DNA of 33,550 bases from the NCBI GenBank assembly GCA_040756415.1, contig JBFLYZ010000040.1, positions 1 through 33,550 on the forward strand, read 5' to 3'. The notes beneath the pieces are model-generated. The model did no database searches. It was not told the origin of the DNA and was given only the letters and a program-made list of their open reading frames with translations. Shown piece by piece: positions 7,897 through 16,433 of the stretch. A program made the position numbers and the translations under genes. This stretch comes from JBFLYZ01 sp040756415 (GTDB lineage: Bacteria > Bacteroidota > Bacteroidia > JADZBD01). Positions within the stretch are counted from its first letter, which is position 1. Each line of letters starts with the position of its first letter.

Positions 7897-8658
7897 ATGA
7901 AGATCACATTTTTGGGCACAGGCACCTCCCAGGGCGTTCCCGTTATCGCCTGCGGGTGCACGGTATGCGCATCGGCCGATCCGCGCGACCAGCGGCTTCG
8001 TTCTTCGGTCATGATAGAGGGGAAGGGGCGGGTAGCCGTGATCGATACCGGCCCCGATTTCAGGCAGCAGATGCTGCGCGCGAAGGCCGGGCGCCTTGAC
8101 GCGGTGATCTTTACCCACGAGCACAAGGACCATACGGCCGGCTTTGACGATATACGCGCCTTCAACTTCGTGCTGCAGAAAAAGATAGACGTTTACGCCA
8201 CCGAGCGCATGGAGCGGGTCATACGAAGGGAGTTTCCGTACATATTCGAAGAGGATAAATATCCCGGTGTGCCGGAGATCGAGCTGCACCGCATAGACCA
8301 CCGCCCTTTTTCCGCGGGCGGCATGGATTTCATCCCGGTGGAAGTGATGCATTACAGGCTTCCCGTACTGGGTTTCCGCATAGGCGATTTTACCTACATC
8401 ACCGATGCCAACAGCATACCTGAACCGGAGAAGGAAAAGGTGCGCGGCTCAAAAGTGCTGGTGCTGAACGCCCTTCGCAAAACAAAACATGTTTCGCATT
8501 TTACCCTCGATGAGGCGGTAGCGCTGGCGCAGGAGCTGGATGCCGGCATCACCTACCTGACACATATCAGCCACCAGATGGGTTTGCATGAGGAAGTGGA
8601 GCGCGAACTCCCATCCCATGTCAGGCTGGCATATGACGGGCTGGTACTTGACCTCTGA
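7897..8658 (+). CDS. PhnP/RNase Z-like metallo-beta-lactamase-fold hydrolase
   Basis: MBL-fold phosphodiesterase-type hydrolase, 253 aa, cytoplasmic. The N-terminus MKITFLGTGTSQGVP is followed by a C-x-C-x2-C cluster (Cys19, Cys21, Cys24), which in E. coli PhnP forms an extra structural zinc site together with a C-terminal His. The catalytic di-metal motif HEHKDH covers His74, His76, Asp78 and His79. Downstream are TDANSI and THISHQMGLHEE, which supply the remaining metal ligands, and the family ending LAYDGLVLDL. Bacteroidota usually carry one such gene outside any phn operon, so it is probably a general cyclic-phosphate or nucleotide phosphodiesterase rather than a phosphonate enzyme. Its stop abuts the stop of the convergent gene. 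Confidence 0.88.
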   Translation: MKITFLGTGTSQGVPVIACGCTVCASADPRDQRLRSSVMIEGKGRVAVIDTGPDFRQQMLRAKAGRLDAVIFTHEHKDHTAGFDDIRAFNFVLQKKIDVYATERMERVIRREFPYIFEEDKYPGVPEIELHRIDHRPFSAGGMDFIPVEVMHYRLPVLGFRIGDFTYITDANSIPEPEKEKVRGSKVLVLNALRKTKHVSHFTLDEAVALAQELDAGITYLTHISHQMGLHEEVERELPSHVRLAYDGLVLDL

Positions 8659-10965
8659 TCACTCGATGATCTTGAACTCCACCCTGCGGTTGAGCTGCAT
8701 GCCCTCGGGATTGGGCTTGCCATCGGGCTTGGTGTTGGGGGCTACGGGCAGTTTTTCTCCGTATCCTTTTGCAATCAGGCGTTTCTTGTCGATGCCTTTT
8801 TTGATAAGATAATTCACCACAGCCTGCGCCCGCGCCTGCGACAGCTTTTCATTCAGCTTATCGTCACCCTTGCTGTCGGTGTGGCCGGCTATCTCGATAG
8901 ATATCTCCGGGTAATCCTTCAGTATCTTTACCAGCTTATCCAGCTCCAGGTTGGATTCTTTGCGCAGCGTGGATTTGCCGCTGTCGAAGAACAGGTTGTT
9001 GAGCGTGACCTTGGCGCCCACCTTGATCTTTTCCAGCACAATATCTTTCTTGATCTCGGAATATTCCGGCTTCTTGGGCACGTTCACATTGGCGCTCTGG
9101 AACAGGTAGCCATCGGCCTCAAATGATACGTTGTAGTTCTTGCCGCGGTCGAGCACGAAATAGTAAAAGCCGCTCTCCGAGTTGGAGAAGTAGGTGCCTA
9201 TATCCTTGCCGCTTACATTGTCTTTGATCACGATCTTGGCCCCCGGTATGGTCTTGCCCTTATCGTCTTTCACGGTCCCGCTCATGGAAATGGTGCCCAG
9301 GGTCTTGCTCTCAAAATTGATGTTCTTCAGGTCGACCGCCTTCTCGATCTCGGTATACGCGCTGGTCGCCTCCACCTTGATGACCTCGACTATAGGCTGC
9401 ACGCTGTCGGCCTCATAAGTGATCGTATAGGTCCGCGTCCGGTCGCCCGGTGAAAGGATGAGGATGTATTTCCCGGTGGAAGGGTTGGGCCTCACCTCGG
9501 GAAGGGTTTCGCCCGATTCCATGTCGGTAACGGTAATGCGCGCACCGTTAGGCAGGCTGTCACCGCCATTGAAGGTGATCCTCCCCTTCAGGAGCACCAC
9601 CGCGTCAACCAGGGAAATATCGAGGTTGATCTGGTAGATATCGCTTTCGCCCAGTCCCCCGGGCTTGGATGAAGAGTAGTAGGCGCGCTTGCCATCGGCC
9701 GAGATCACGTAAAAGATATCATCATCGGGCGTATTGATCGGGTAGCCCACGTTCACGGGGGCGGCCCATCCCGAATCGAAGCGTATCGCATAGAATACAT
9801 CGAATCCTCCCATGGACTTATGCCCCTTGGAAGAAAAGAACATGGTCCTTCCGTCAGGGTGAATGAAGGGCGCGTCCTCGTCAAAAGGGGTATTGATGGT
9901 AGGGCCCAGGTTAATGGCCTTTGACCAGTAGCCGGTGGGCAGGCGCACCACCCGGTAGAGGTCGCGGCCCCCATATCCGCCCTTGCGGTCGCTTACAAAG
10001 TAAATGGTGTTCCCGTCAGCCGTTATACAGGCGCTGGGCTCCCAGGCTGGCGAATTAATATCCGTTTCGGGCTTGTTGTCCTCGCCCAGCTTTTCAGGTA
10101 TGCTCCAGCCCTCACCGGTCGATTCGCTGAAATAGATATTGCCATCACCCTTATCGTCCTTATAGATGAACAACTGCACCCCGTCAGGCGAAAGACCTAT
10201 GGTGGCCTCGTTATCGGTGGTATTGATGGTGATGCCGATGGATCTGGCCTGGGTCCAGGTGCCGTCCGGCTTGCGGTACGAAACCCAGATATCCTCGTAA
10301 TATTTGTCGTCAATGGTCTTGTTGTTGATCCCGCCCACGCCCGGCCTGCGCGAGGTGAAGAGGATCATGCTCTCGTCAGCGGTGATCACCGGGCTGTAGT
10401 CGGGGTATTCGGAATTGATGCTGTCGCCCAGGCTGATTATCTTGCAGGATATGGGATTTTTTTTCAGCTCGACCGCATTATAGCACCACTCGATACGCTG
10501 GTTGATGTCGGCCAGCTCTTCGTTCGTGAGCTTTTTGCCCATAACCGTCTTATACTTGTCAAAGTATTCCACGGCCCGCATATAGTCACCGTTTATGTGC
10601 AGGGCCTGCCCCAAATAATAAAGCGCTTTCCGTGGTGCCCGTTTCTCGCTGGGCTCATCTTCCAGGTATTTGGATGAGATGTTGAGCACGGCCTTTTCAA
10701 GGAAACGCTGGGCCTGCATGCGGTTGGAAGGCAGTTGAAGGAGGATGTACCCGATCTTGTAATTGACATTGGCGTTCATGGTATCCATGCGGTAGATATA
10801 CCCGAACGTGGCCAGCGCGGTATCGTAAAAATTTTCGAGCAACATCAGGTTGGCCTGGGTAAAGTATTCCCTGAACACTTTCTTATTCATAGGAATAGGG
10901 CCCTGCGCTTTCAGGAAACACAGGCTGGAGACCGACAGGAGCAGACACCACAATAGCCTTTTCAT
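8659..10965 (-). CDS. PorE-like TPR/PD40/OmpA outer-membrane-associated protein (copy 1)
   Basis: 768-aa exported protein. Signal peptide at 1-20 (MKRLLWCLLLSVSSLCFLKA). TPR-like helices cover about 30-165 and a PD40/WD40-like propeller about 175-440, with blades such as SPVITADESMILFTSRR, DAPFIHPDGRTMFFSSKG and SADGKRAYYSSSKPGGLG. Two carboxypeptidase-regulatory-like beta domains follow at about 445-640, then an OmpA peptidoglycan-binding domain with IEIAGHTDSKGDDKLNEKLS and the conserved Asp and Arg. This is the layout of PorE, the peptidoglycan-anchoring component linked to T9SS in Porphyromonas. It is paralogous to the next upstream gene but has one more regulatory-like domain. It has its own -7 element (10989-10996). 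Whether it serves T9SS here is inference. Confidence 0.88.
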   Translation of the reverse strand: MKRLLWCLLLSVSSLCFLKAQGPIPMNKKVFREYFTQANLMLLENFYDTALATFGYIYRMDTMNANVNYKIGYILLQLPSNRMQAQRFLEKAVLNISSKYLEDEPSEKRAPRKALYYLGQALHINGDYMRAVEYFDKYKTVMGKKLTNEELADINQRIEWCYNAVELKKNPISCKIISLGDSINSEYPDYSPVITADESMILFTSRRPGVGGINNKTIDDKYYEDIWVSYRKPDGTWTQARSIGITINTTDNEATIGLSPDGVQLFIYKDDKGDGNIYFSESTGEGWSIPEKLGEDNKPETDINSPAWEPSACITADGNTIYFVSDRKGGYGGRDLYRVVRLPTGYWSKAINLGPTINTPFDEDAPFIHPDGRTMFFSSKGHKSMGGFDVFYAIRFDSGWAAPVNVGYPINTPDDDIFYVISADGKRAYYSSSKPGGLGESDIYQINLDISLVDAVVLLKGRITFNGGDSLPNGARITVTDMESGETLPEVRPNPSTGKYILILSPGDRTRTYTITYEADSVQPIVEVIKVEATSAYTEIEKAVDLKNINFESKTLGTISMSGTVKDDKGKTIPGAKIVIKDNVSGKDIGTYFSNSESGFYYFVLDRGKNYNVSFEADGYLFQSANVNVPKKPEYSEIKKDIVLEKIKVGAKVTLNNLFFDSGKSTLRKESNLELDKLVKILKDYPEISIEIAGHTDSKGDDKLNEKLSQARAQAVVNYLIKKGIDKKRLIAKGYGEKLPVAPNTKPDGKPNPEGMQLNRRVEFKIIE

Positions 10966-10988
10966 AATACCCTGATTTTAAAGAGTGT

Positions 10989-10996
10989 CAAATGTA
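10989..10996 (-). promoter_or_regulatory. predicted -7 element for PorE-like copy 1
   Basis: Minus strand reads TACATTTG, an exact TAnnTTTG match, about 20 nt before the start at 10965 once the offset to the transcript start is allowed for. No TTG is found at the -33 spacing. It would allow the downstream paralogue to be expressed independently of the E2 operon promoter. Confidence 0.4.
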
Positions 10997-11028
10997 AGAA
11001 AAGAAAATGAGAAAAACTGCAGCGGGGT

Positions 11029-13047
11029 CTATTGCTTGTTTTTGAGCTTATCCGGCACATCGATAGGCTCCACCACATCCAGGATCCCGTCAATACTGAG
11101 TATCTTGAACTCAAAGCGCCTGTTCAGGGCCATGCCCTGTTTGTTCCAGCTTCCGTCAGGGTTCTTGTTCTTGGCTATAGGCTGGCTTTCGCCATAGCCG
11201 ATCACCTTGATGCGGGTGGCGGCTACGTCCTGCGAGATCAGGTAATCGGCAACCGCCTGGGCGCGTTTCACGGAAAGTTTCTGGTTCAGCTCATCGCTTC
11301 CCTGGGCATCGGTATGGCCGGATATCTCTACAATAAGGCCGGGATACTGGTCCATCACCGTTTTCAGCTTATCGAGCTCGGTCTTCGACTCGGGCTTCAG
11401 GGTGGCCTGGCCGCTCTGGAAGAAAATATTCTTCAGCACGATCTTGCTTCCCACCTTCACGGGCATCAGCTCCACCGGCCTGCTGATGGCGCTGTAGGCG
11501 CTGGAATCCGATACGTCCAGGTTTTCGCTCAGGAAGAGGTAGCCCTCGGCCTCGTAGGTGATGTTGTAGTTGCGTCCGGGAGGGAGAATGAATACGTACT
11601 TGCCGGTCTTGTTGTTGGGATAATATTTCCCGATCACTTCGCCCGTTACGTTATCGGTTACGGTCACCACGGTATTTTCGGGCACCTTGCCGTAAATGCC
11701 CACTACCTGGCCGCTGTAAACCGTGAGCGGGGTCTCTTCTGCCGCGGGAAGGGTGATCATGTAGATATCCTTCTCGCCAAGGCCGTCTTCACGGAAAGAG
11801 GAATAATAGGCATGCCTGTTATCGGGGGTGGGCACGTAAAAAACGTCATCACCGGTGGTGTTCACCGGGTAACCGATGTTCTTTGGCACGCTCCACCCGC
11901 TGTCGCTGACCTGGGAAGTGAATATGTCGAAGCCTCCCATACTCTTATGCCCCTGCGAGCTGAAGTAGAGCGTAACCCCATCGGGATGAATGAAAGGCGC
12001 GTCCTCGTCATAAGAGGTATTGATGCGCGGGCCCAGGTTCTGCGCCTTGCTCCACTGGCCGTTCGGGAGCTTTTTACAGCGGTAGATGTCCCTTCCCCCG
12101 AAGCCGTTCAGCGTATCGCTTACGAAGTAAAATGTATTGCCGTCAGCCGAAAGGCTGGCGCTGGGCTCCCAGTATTTGCTGTTGATGTTCGAGGTCATTT
12201 TCACCGGCTCGCTCCATTCATCGCCTTTGAGCAGGGTGGAGTAAATGTTGCCGTCACCGTTGTCGTCCTTGTAAATGAAAAGCTGCTGGCCGTCAACCGA
12301 GGTGCCGATGGTGGCTTCGTGCCCATCGGTGTTGATGGGTTTCCCTATGTTCTTGGCTTCGGCCCACCCGGAATCCGTTTTGTAGCAGATATAGATATCC
12401 TCAAAGAAATTGCCGTTCTCATCCAGCTTGCCCCCGGTGCTTCCGCTCCTGCGCGAGGTGAAGATAAGCACCGACTGGTCGGCCGCGATTACGGGCGAAT
12501 AATCCGCGTAGGCTGAATTCACCGATCCCCCCAGGTTCTGTATCTGGAACTCGACCGGTGCGAGCAGGAATTCCTTGGCATTGTTGCAGACCTCAATTTT
12601 CCGGTTCACCATATGGATAGTGCTCTTGTCCGAGTCGTCTATGTAACTCAGAAAACGCTTATAGGTAACGATGGCTTCATCCAGCCGGTAGTTGAGGTGA
12701 TAGGCATCGCCCAGGTACAGGATGGCCGAAACGGGCGCGTGGCGTTCCTTGTAGCTGCTTTCCTTATACTTTTCCGAGATGTCCATAGAGGCCTTTTCCA
12801 GGTGGGCAATGGCTTTTTTGTGCCCGAGCGCGGAACTGAGGTAACAGACCCCTACTTTATAGTTCAGGTTTGCGTTCTCCTTGTCGGCCTCCAGGAGGCT
12901 GAGAAATACGGGAAGGGCCTCAGTGTAATTGGAGTCGAGGAAATAAGCCTCGCCCTTTTCGAACTTTTTCTTCAGCTCGTTCTGCGAATACGACAGCAGG
13001 CTGATCGCGCAAAACAGAGTAAGTACAGCCGCTTTGTTCGGTCGCAT
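11029..13047 (-). CDS. PorE-like TPR/PD40/OmpA outer-membrane-associated protein (copy 2)
   Basis: 672-aa exported paralogue of the downstream gene. The signal peptide ends near SLLSYS at about residue 21. It has TPR-like helices (about 25-150), a PD40 propeller (about 165-425, with DAPFIHPDGVTLYFSSQG and SADGNTFYFVSDTLNGFG), a single carboxypeptidase-regulatory-like domain (about 440-520) and a C-terminal OmpA domain (about 545-650, with VEISGHTDAQGSDELNQKLS). A tail of about 20 residues follows the OmpA fold. It starts 4 nt after the E2 stop, so it is translated from the E2 transcript. Many motifs are near-identical to copy 1, for example the FIHPDG blade and the GHTD helix, which indicates tandem duplication. 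Confidence 0.88.
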   Translation of the reverse strand: MRPNKAAVLTLFCAISLLSYSQNELKKKFEKGEAYFLDSNYTEALPVFLSLLEADKENANLNYKVGVCYLSSALGHKKAIAHLEKASMDISEKYKESSYKERHAPVSAILYLGDAYHLNYRLDEAIVTYKRFLSYIDDSDKSTIHMVNRKIEVCNNAKEFLLAPVEFQIQNLGGSVNSAYADYSPVIAADQSVLIFTSRRSGSTGGKLDENGNFFEDIYICYKTDSGWAEAKNIGKPINTDGHEATIGTSVDGQQLFIYKDDNGDGNIYSTLLKGDEWSEPVKMTSNINSKYWEPSASLSADGNTFYFVSDTLNGFGGRDIYRCKKLPNGQWSKAQNLGPRINTSYDEDAPFIHPDGVTLYFSSQGHKSMGGFDIFTSQVSDSGWSVPKNIGYPVNTTGDDVFYVPTPDNRHAYYSSFREDGLGEKDIYMITLPAAEETPLTVYSGQVVGIYGKVPENTVVTVTDNVTGEVIGKYYPNNKTGKYVFILPPGRNYNITYEAEGYLFLSENLDVSDSSAYSAISRPVELMPVKVGSKIVLKNIFFQSGQATLKPESKTELDKLKTVMDQYPGLIVEISGHTDAQGSDELNQKLSVKRAQAVADYLISQDVAATRIKVIGYGESQPIAKNKNPDGSWNKQGMALNRRFEFKILSIDGILDVVEPIDVPDKLKNKQ

Positions 13048-13051
13048 GAGG

Positions 13052-14359
13052 TCAGATAGCGGTTTGAATGTCGAATTTCTCCAGGTAGTCCGCCACCCTT
13101 CTTACAAAACTTCCGCCCAGGGCGCCATCCACTACCCGGTGATCGTACGAATGCGAAAGGAACATCATGTGGCGTATGCCTATGGTATCCCCGTTCGGTG
13201 TTTCGATCACGGCCGGCTTCTTCTTGATGGCCCCGGTTGCCATAATGGCCACCTGCGGCTGGTTGATGATGGGCGTGCCCATCACGTTCCCGAACGAGCC
13301 TACATTGGTGATCGTATAGGTTCCTCCCTGGATCTCGTCAGGAAGCAATTTATTATTACGTGCCCGGCTGGCGAGGTCGTTCACGGCCTTGGTGATGCCG
13401 AGCAGGCTCAGGTAGTCGGCATTTTTGATCACCGGCACGATGAGGTTGCCCGATGGCAGGGCCGTGGCCATGCCGATATTGATGTTCTTTCTTTTGATGA
13501 TGCGCGTGCCGTCAACCGATACGTTGATCATCGGGAAATCCTTGATGGCCTGCACCAGGGCCCAGATGAACACGGGCGTGAACGTGATCTTTTCACCTTC
13601 GCGCTTTTCGAACGAGGCCTTTACCTTGTCGCGCCACAGCACGAGGTTGGTCACATCGGCCTCCACGTAGGAGGTAACATGCGGTGAGGTATGCTTGCTC
13701 ATCACCATGTGATCAGCGATCAGCTTGCGCATACGGTCCATCTCGATGATCTCATCGCCAGTGCTTACCGAAACGGCAGGCTTGTGCTGCTGCTGGGAGC
13801 CGTTCTGCTGCTTTACGGTAAGGGTCTCGGCCACCTGCTTGCCTTTGCTGGGCAGGTAGGCGAGAATATCGTTCTTGGTCACGCGGCCGTCCTTGCCGGT
13901 GCCCTTGATCTTTTCCAGCTCCGACTGGGCTATGCCTTCCGCCCTGGCGATGTTGCGCACCAGCGGTGAAAAGAATTTGCCCGTGGATGAGGTCCTGGGA
14001 AGCTTCACTGCAGCAGTTACAGGGGTCTGAACGGACTGGACGCTTTGCTGGGTATGAGCCTGCGGGCTTTCTTTTTTCTCGGTAACGGGCGGTGTTGCTT
14101 CGGGTGTTTTTACTGCGGCATCGGTCGAAATGATGGCCACCGCCTTGCCCACCTGCACCACCTCTCCTTCCTTGAAGAGCTTTTTGACCAGCGTGCCCTC
14201 TGCGGTGGAGGGGATCTCGGAATCCACCTTATCGGTAGCGATCTCCAGCACGGGCTCATCGGCAGCTATCTTATCGCCCTCGTTCTTCAGCCACCTGATG
14301 ATGGTCGCCTCGGCCACGCTTTCGCCCATTTTAGGCATGATCAACTCTACCTGTGCCAT
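13052..14359 (-). CDS. 2-oxo acid dehydrogenase complex E2 (dihydrolipoamide acyltransferase)
   Basis: 435-aa E2 core enzyme. An N-terminal lipoyl domain (1-78) has the lipoylated Lys44 in EIATDKVDSEIP. A Gln/Thr/Pro-rich linker leads to a peripheral-subunit-binding domain at about 128-168 (FFSPLVRNIARAEGI ... GRVTKNDILAYL), then a second Gln-rich linker. The catalytic domain from about 200 ends in the active-site motif SYDHRVVDG with His407 and Asp411. It transfers the acyl group from lipoyl to CoA. The VVDG and single lipoyl domain resemble branched-chain/pyruvate E2s of Bacteroidota, but substrate cannot be fixed by eye. No E1 or E3 gene is adjacent; instead it leads a transcript into two outer-membrane proteins. 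Confidence 0.92.
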   Translation of the reverse strand: MAQVELIMPKMGESVAEATIIRWLKNEGDKIAADEPVLEIATDKVDSEIPSTAEGTLVKKLFKEGEVVQVGKAVAIISTDAAVKTPEATPPVTEKKESPQAHTQQSVQSVQTPVTAAVKLPRTSSTGKFFSPLVRNIARAEGIAQSELEKIKGTGKDGRVTKNDILAYLPSKGKQVAETLTVKQQNGSQQQHKPAVSVSTGDEIIEMDRMRKLIADHMVMSKHTSPHVTSYVEADVTNLVLWRDKVKASFEKREGEKITFTPVFIWALVQAIKDFPMINVSVDGTRIIKRKNINIGMATALPSGNLIVPVIKNADYLSLLGITKAVNDLASRARNNKLLPDEIQGGTYTITNVGSFGNVMGTPIINQPQVAIMATGAIKKKPAVIETPNGDTIGIRHMMFLSHSYDHRVVDGALGGSFVRRVADYLEKFDIQTAI

Positions 14360-14395
14360 GTCTTTTCCGCGCTAGTGTTATTTTTACGGAGGGTA

Positions 14396-14425
14396 CAAAA
14401 ATAGGGTATTATTTCAGAAAAGCAA
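14396..14425 (-). promoter_or_regulatory. predicted promoter of the E2 / PorE-like operon
   Basis: On the minus strand TTG (14423-14425) is followed after exactly 19 nt by TATTTTTG (14396-14403). This matches the Bacteroidota sigma consensus TTG-N19-TAnnTTTG. The implied leader is about 33 nt. The upstream part overlaps a weak 6-bp inverted repeat (14427-14460) after the glycosyltransferase stop. Confidence 0.65.
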
Positions 14426-14471
14426 CCGGCTGCCGATAACGAATAAATACGAGCCAGCCGCTTATGTTACC

Positions 14472-16433
14472 CTAGCCTCCCAGCTTGCGGAAAGCGCGGA
14501 GAACAATGTTCACATCGTTCCAGGAGCGGTAATCCTTCGTGTAGAGTATGTTGAGCCTTTCCGCGGTCTCGGGGCTTACCTCTTTGGGAAACAGGTCGGC
14601 CGGTGAGAGCACTCCTTTCTTGATGGAAGGGAGCCGGGCGCCCGCTTTAGACCCGTTCCCCAGCCCGATCCATGATTTGAACCCGAAAAGAACAGCGAAC
14701 CAGTTACGTATGAGCCCGGCAGGCTTCTTTACGATGAAAAGGGCCGCGGGCAATGCCGGCAGCAGGGCCAGGCATACCATCACATCCACCACGCGTTTGT
14801 TCCTCCTGTTGGATGGTTTCGTAATGGAGTTGACATCGATCACATAGAGATCGCCCGAAGTATCGATGGAGTTGCTGCCGATCACCGAAAGGCTTTCGGG
14901 CGGGGCGATCTTATAATCCACGGCCGAATTGCCCAGCTTCATCATTTGGTCGATGATGGTTTGGGCGGGGAGGTCCTTTGCGCAGAAAATGACCTCGTCC
15001 ACTTTATAGATGCTCACGATATCTTCGAGCTGGGTGATGTTGCCCAGCGTATTCTCCTTTTTTTCACCGCCTTGTTCCGATGGGCTGACGTACCCGCGGA
15101 AGGTGGTGCGCAGGGTGGTTTGCCGGAGCAGCTCGTCCACGCGCGCGCATTCCTCGGCAGAACCCACGATCACTACGCGTTTATTGTCGCTGCCGCCCAG
15201 TCGGTAATTTTTGATGCCTACCGCATGCAGGACGAGCCGGATGACCGTCAAGGCCAGGGCCGCCCAGGCCGAACCCATGAGGATAAGCGCGCGCGATGAG
15301 CGCATCGATTCGGGAAGCAGGGCGTAGATCACCAGGATGACCGCGGTGCCCACGGCCACGCCTCTGAGTATCCTGGTCAGCCGTACGGGCCGGTCGTAGC
15401 CCCCGCTGAAGAATACGGTGATCAGCCACAGGAAAATATAGGACGGGGCTATATACAGCATCAGCTCGGGCGGGTAAGAGCCCCCTTCCGTAAACTTGAT
15501 GTTGTGCTCATACCAATCCTTGATTACGTAAAAGCCGGCATAGATGACCGCTGCATCGGCCAGGGGCAGAAAAAGCTTTTTCACAAAACGGCTGATGACC
15601 GCTGCAGCGGCTCTCAGGTAAATGGCCAGGTTGATAAAGAAAGAGAAAAGGCGGGCATTACCCTGTGAGAAATGCTTGCGCGCGAAAATGATCATGGCGC
15701 GGTAGAACACGAACACATAGTTCACGCTCGACTTTTTGGTGCTTTCTCCCTTGTAGTGGATGATGCGCGTTCCCGCGAAGTAATAGTTTTTGTACCCGCC
15801 CTTTGTAATGCGGTAGGAGAGGTCCACATCCTCGCCATACATAAAAAAATCCTCGTCCAGCAGGCCCACCTTGTCGAGCACCGACCTGCGCAGCAGCATA
15901 TAGGCACCGGCCAGCACGTCCACCGCGTGCGTTTGGTCCTTGTCCAGGTAGCCCAGGTGATAGCGGCCAAAGGTCTTTGAGCGCGGGAAAAGGCGGGCCA
16001 GCCCGAATATCTTGTAAAAGGCCACAGCGGGCGTGGGCAAGCCGCGTTTCGACTCGGGCAAAAAATTGCCTTTCCCGTCCAGCATCATCACGCCCAGTCC
16101 GCCCGCATCGGGATGTTCGTCCATGAACCGTACGCTTTTTTCAAAGGTGTCTTCCTCCACCACGGTGTCGGGGTTGAGCAGCAGCACGTATTCGCCCTTC
16201 GATGCGCGTATGGCCTGGTTATTGGCGTAAGAAAAACCGGTATTGCGGGTGTTGGCGATCAGCCTTACCTCCGGAAACTTTTCCCTGACCATGGCGACAG
16301 AGCCGTCAATGGAATTGTTGTCGACCACAAAAACCTCGGCCGGGATATTCTTAATGGCTTTCCGTACCGAGTGCAGGCATTGCTCCAGGAAATGTTCTAC
16401 ATTGTAATTTACTATAATAACGGAAAGTTTCAT
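14472..16433 (-). CDS. GT2 glycosyltransferase fused to a degenerate polyprenyl glycosylphosphotransferase-like module
   Basis: 653 aa. Residues 1 to about 270 are a family-2 (GT-A) glycosyltransferase of the rhamnosyltransferase type: LSVIIVNYNVEHFLEQCL at the start, VVDNNSIDGS at 36-45, NTGFSYANNQAI, the LLNPDT metal-site motif at 85-90, and YGEDVDLSYR further on. Several membrane helices follow at about 280-410, then a nucleotide-binding-like domain (RVVIVGSAEECARV). The C-terminal region resembles the ends of WcaJ-type sugar-phosphate transferases (NKRVVDVMVCLALLP, then YTKDYRSWNDVNIVLRAFRKLG). The usual catalytic stretch with K-x-RSM and the acidic pair is missing. Only the GT2 half is therefore expected to be active. 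Probable role is in surface polysaccharide or lipid-linked glycan assembly. Its ATG overlaps the stop of a repeat-derived reading frame. Confidence 0.85.
   Translation of the reverse strand: MKLSVIIVNYNVEHFLEQCLHSVRKAIKNIPAEVFVVDNNSIDGSVAMVREKFPEVRLIANTRNTGFSYANNQAIRASKGEYVLLLNPDTVVEEDTFEKSVRFMDEHPDAGGLGVMMLDGKGNFLPESKRGLPTPAVAFYKIFGLARLFPRSKTFGRYHLGYLDKDQTHAVDVLAGAYMLLRRSVLDKVGLLDEDFFMYGEDVDLSYRITKGGYKNYYFAGTRIIHYKGESTKKSSVNYVFVFYRAMIIFARKHFSQGNARLFSFFINLAIYLRAAAAVISRFVKKLFLPLADAAVIYAGFYVIKDWYEHNIKFTEGGSYPPELMLYIAPSYIFLWLITVFFSGGYDRPVRLTRILRGVAVGTAVILVIYALLPESMRSSRALILMGSAWAALALTVIRLVLHAVGIKNYRLGGSDNKRVVIVGSAEECARVDELLRQTTLRTTFRGYVSPSEQGGEKKENTLGNITQLEDIVSIYKVDEVIFCAKDLPAQTIIDQMMKLGNSAVDYKIAPPESLSVIGSNSIDTSGDLYVIDVNSITKPSNRRNKRVVDVMVCLALLPALPAALFIVKKPAGLIRNWFAVLFGFKSWIGLGNGSKAGARLPSIKKGVLSPADLFPKEVSPETAERLNILYTKDYRSWNDVNIVLRAFRKLGG

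Noticed and set aside
11032..12516. Long plus-strand reading frame opposite the PorE-like gene
   Set aside because: It is antisense to a protein with clear domains, has no recognisable family pattern, and reflects GC-skewed codon positions. Similar antisense frames oppose most genes here and were left out.
14427..14460. Terminator after the glycosyltransferase
   Set aside because: Only a 6-bp stem with a 22-nt loop and no proper T-run; too weak to call.
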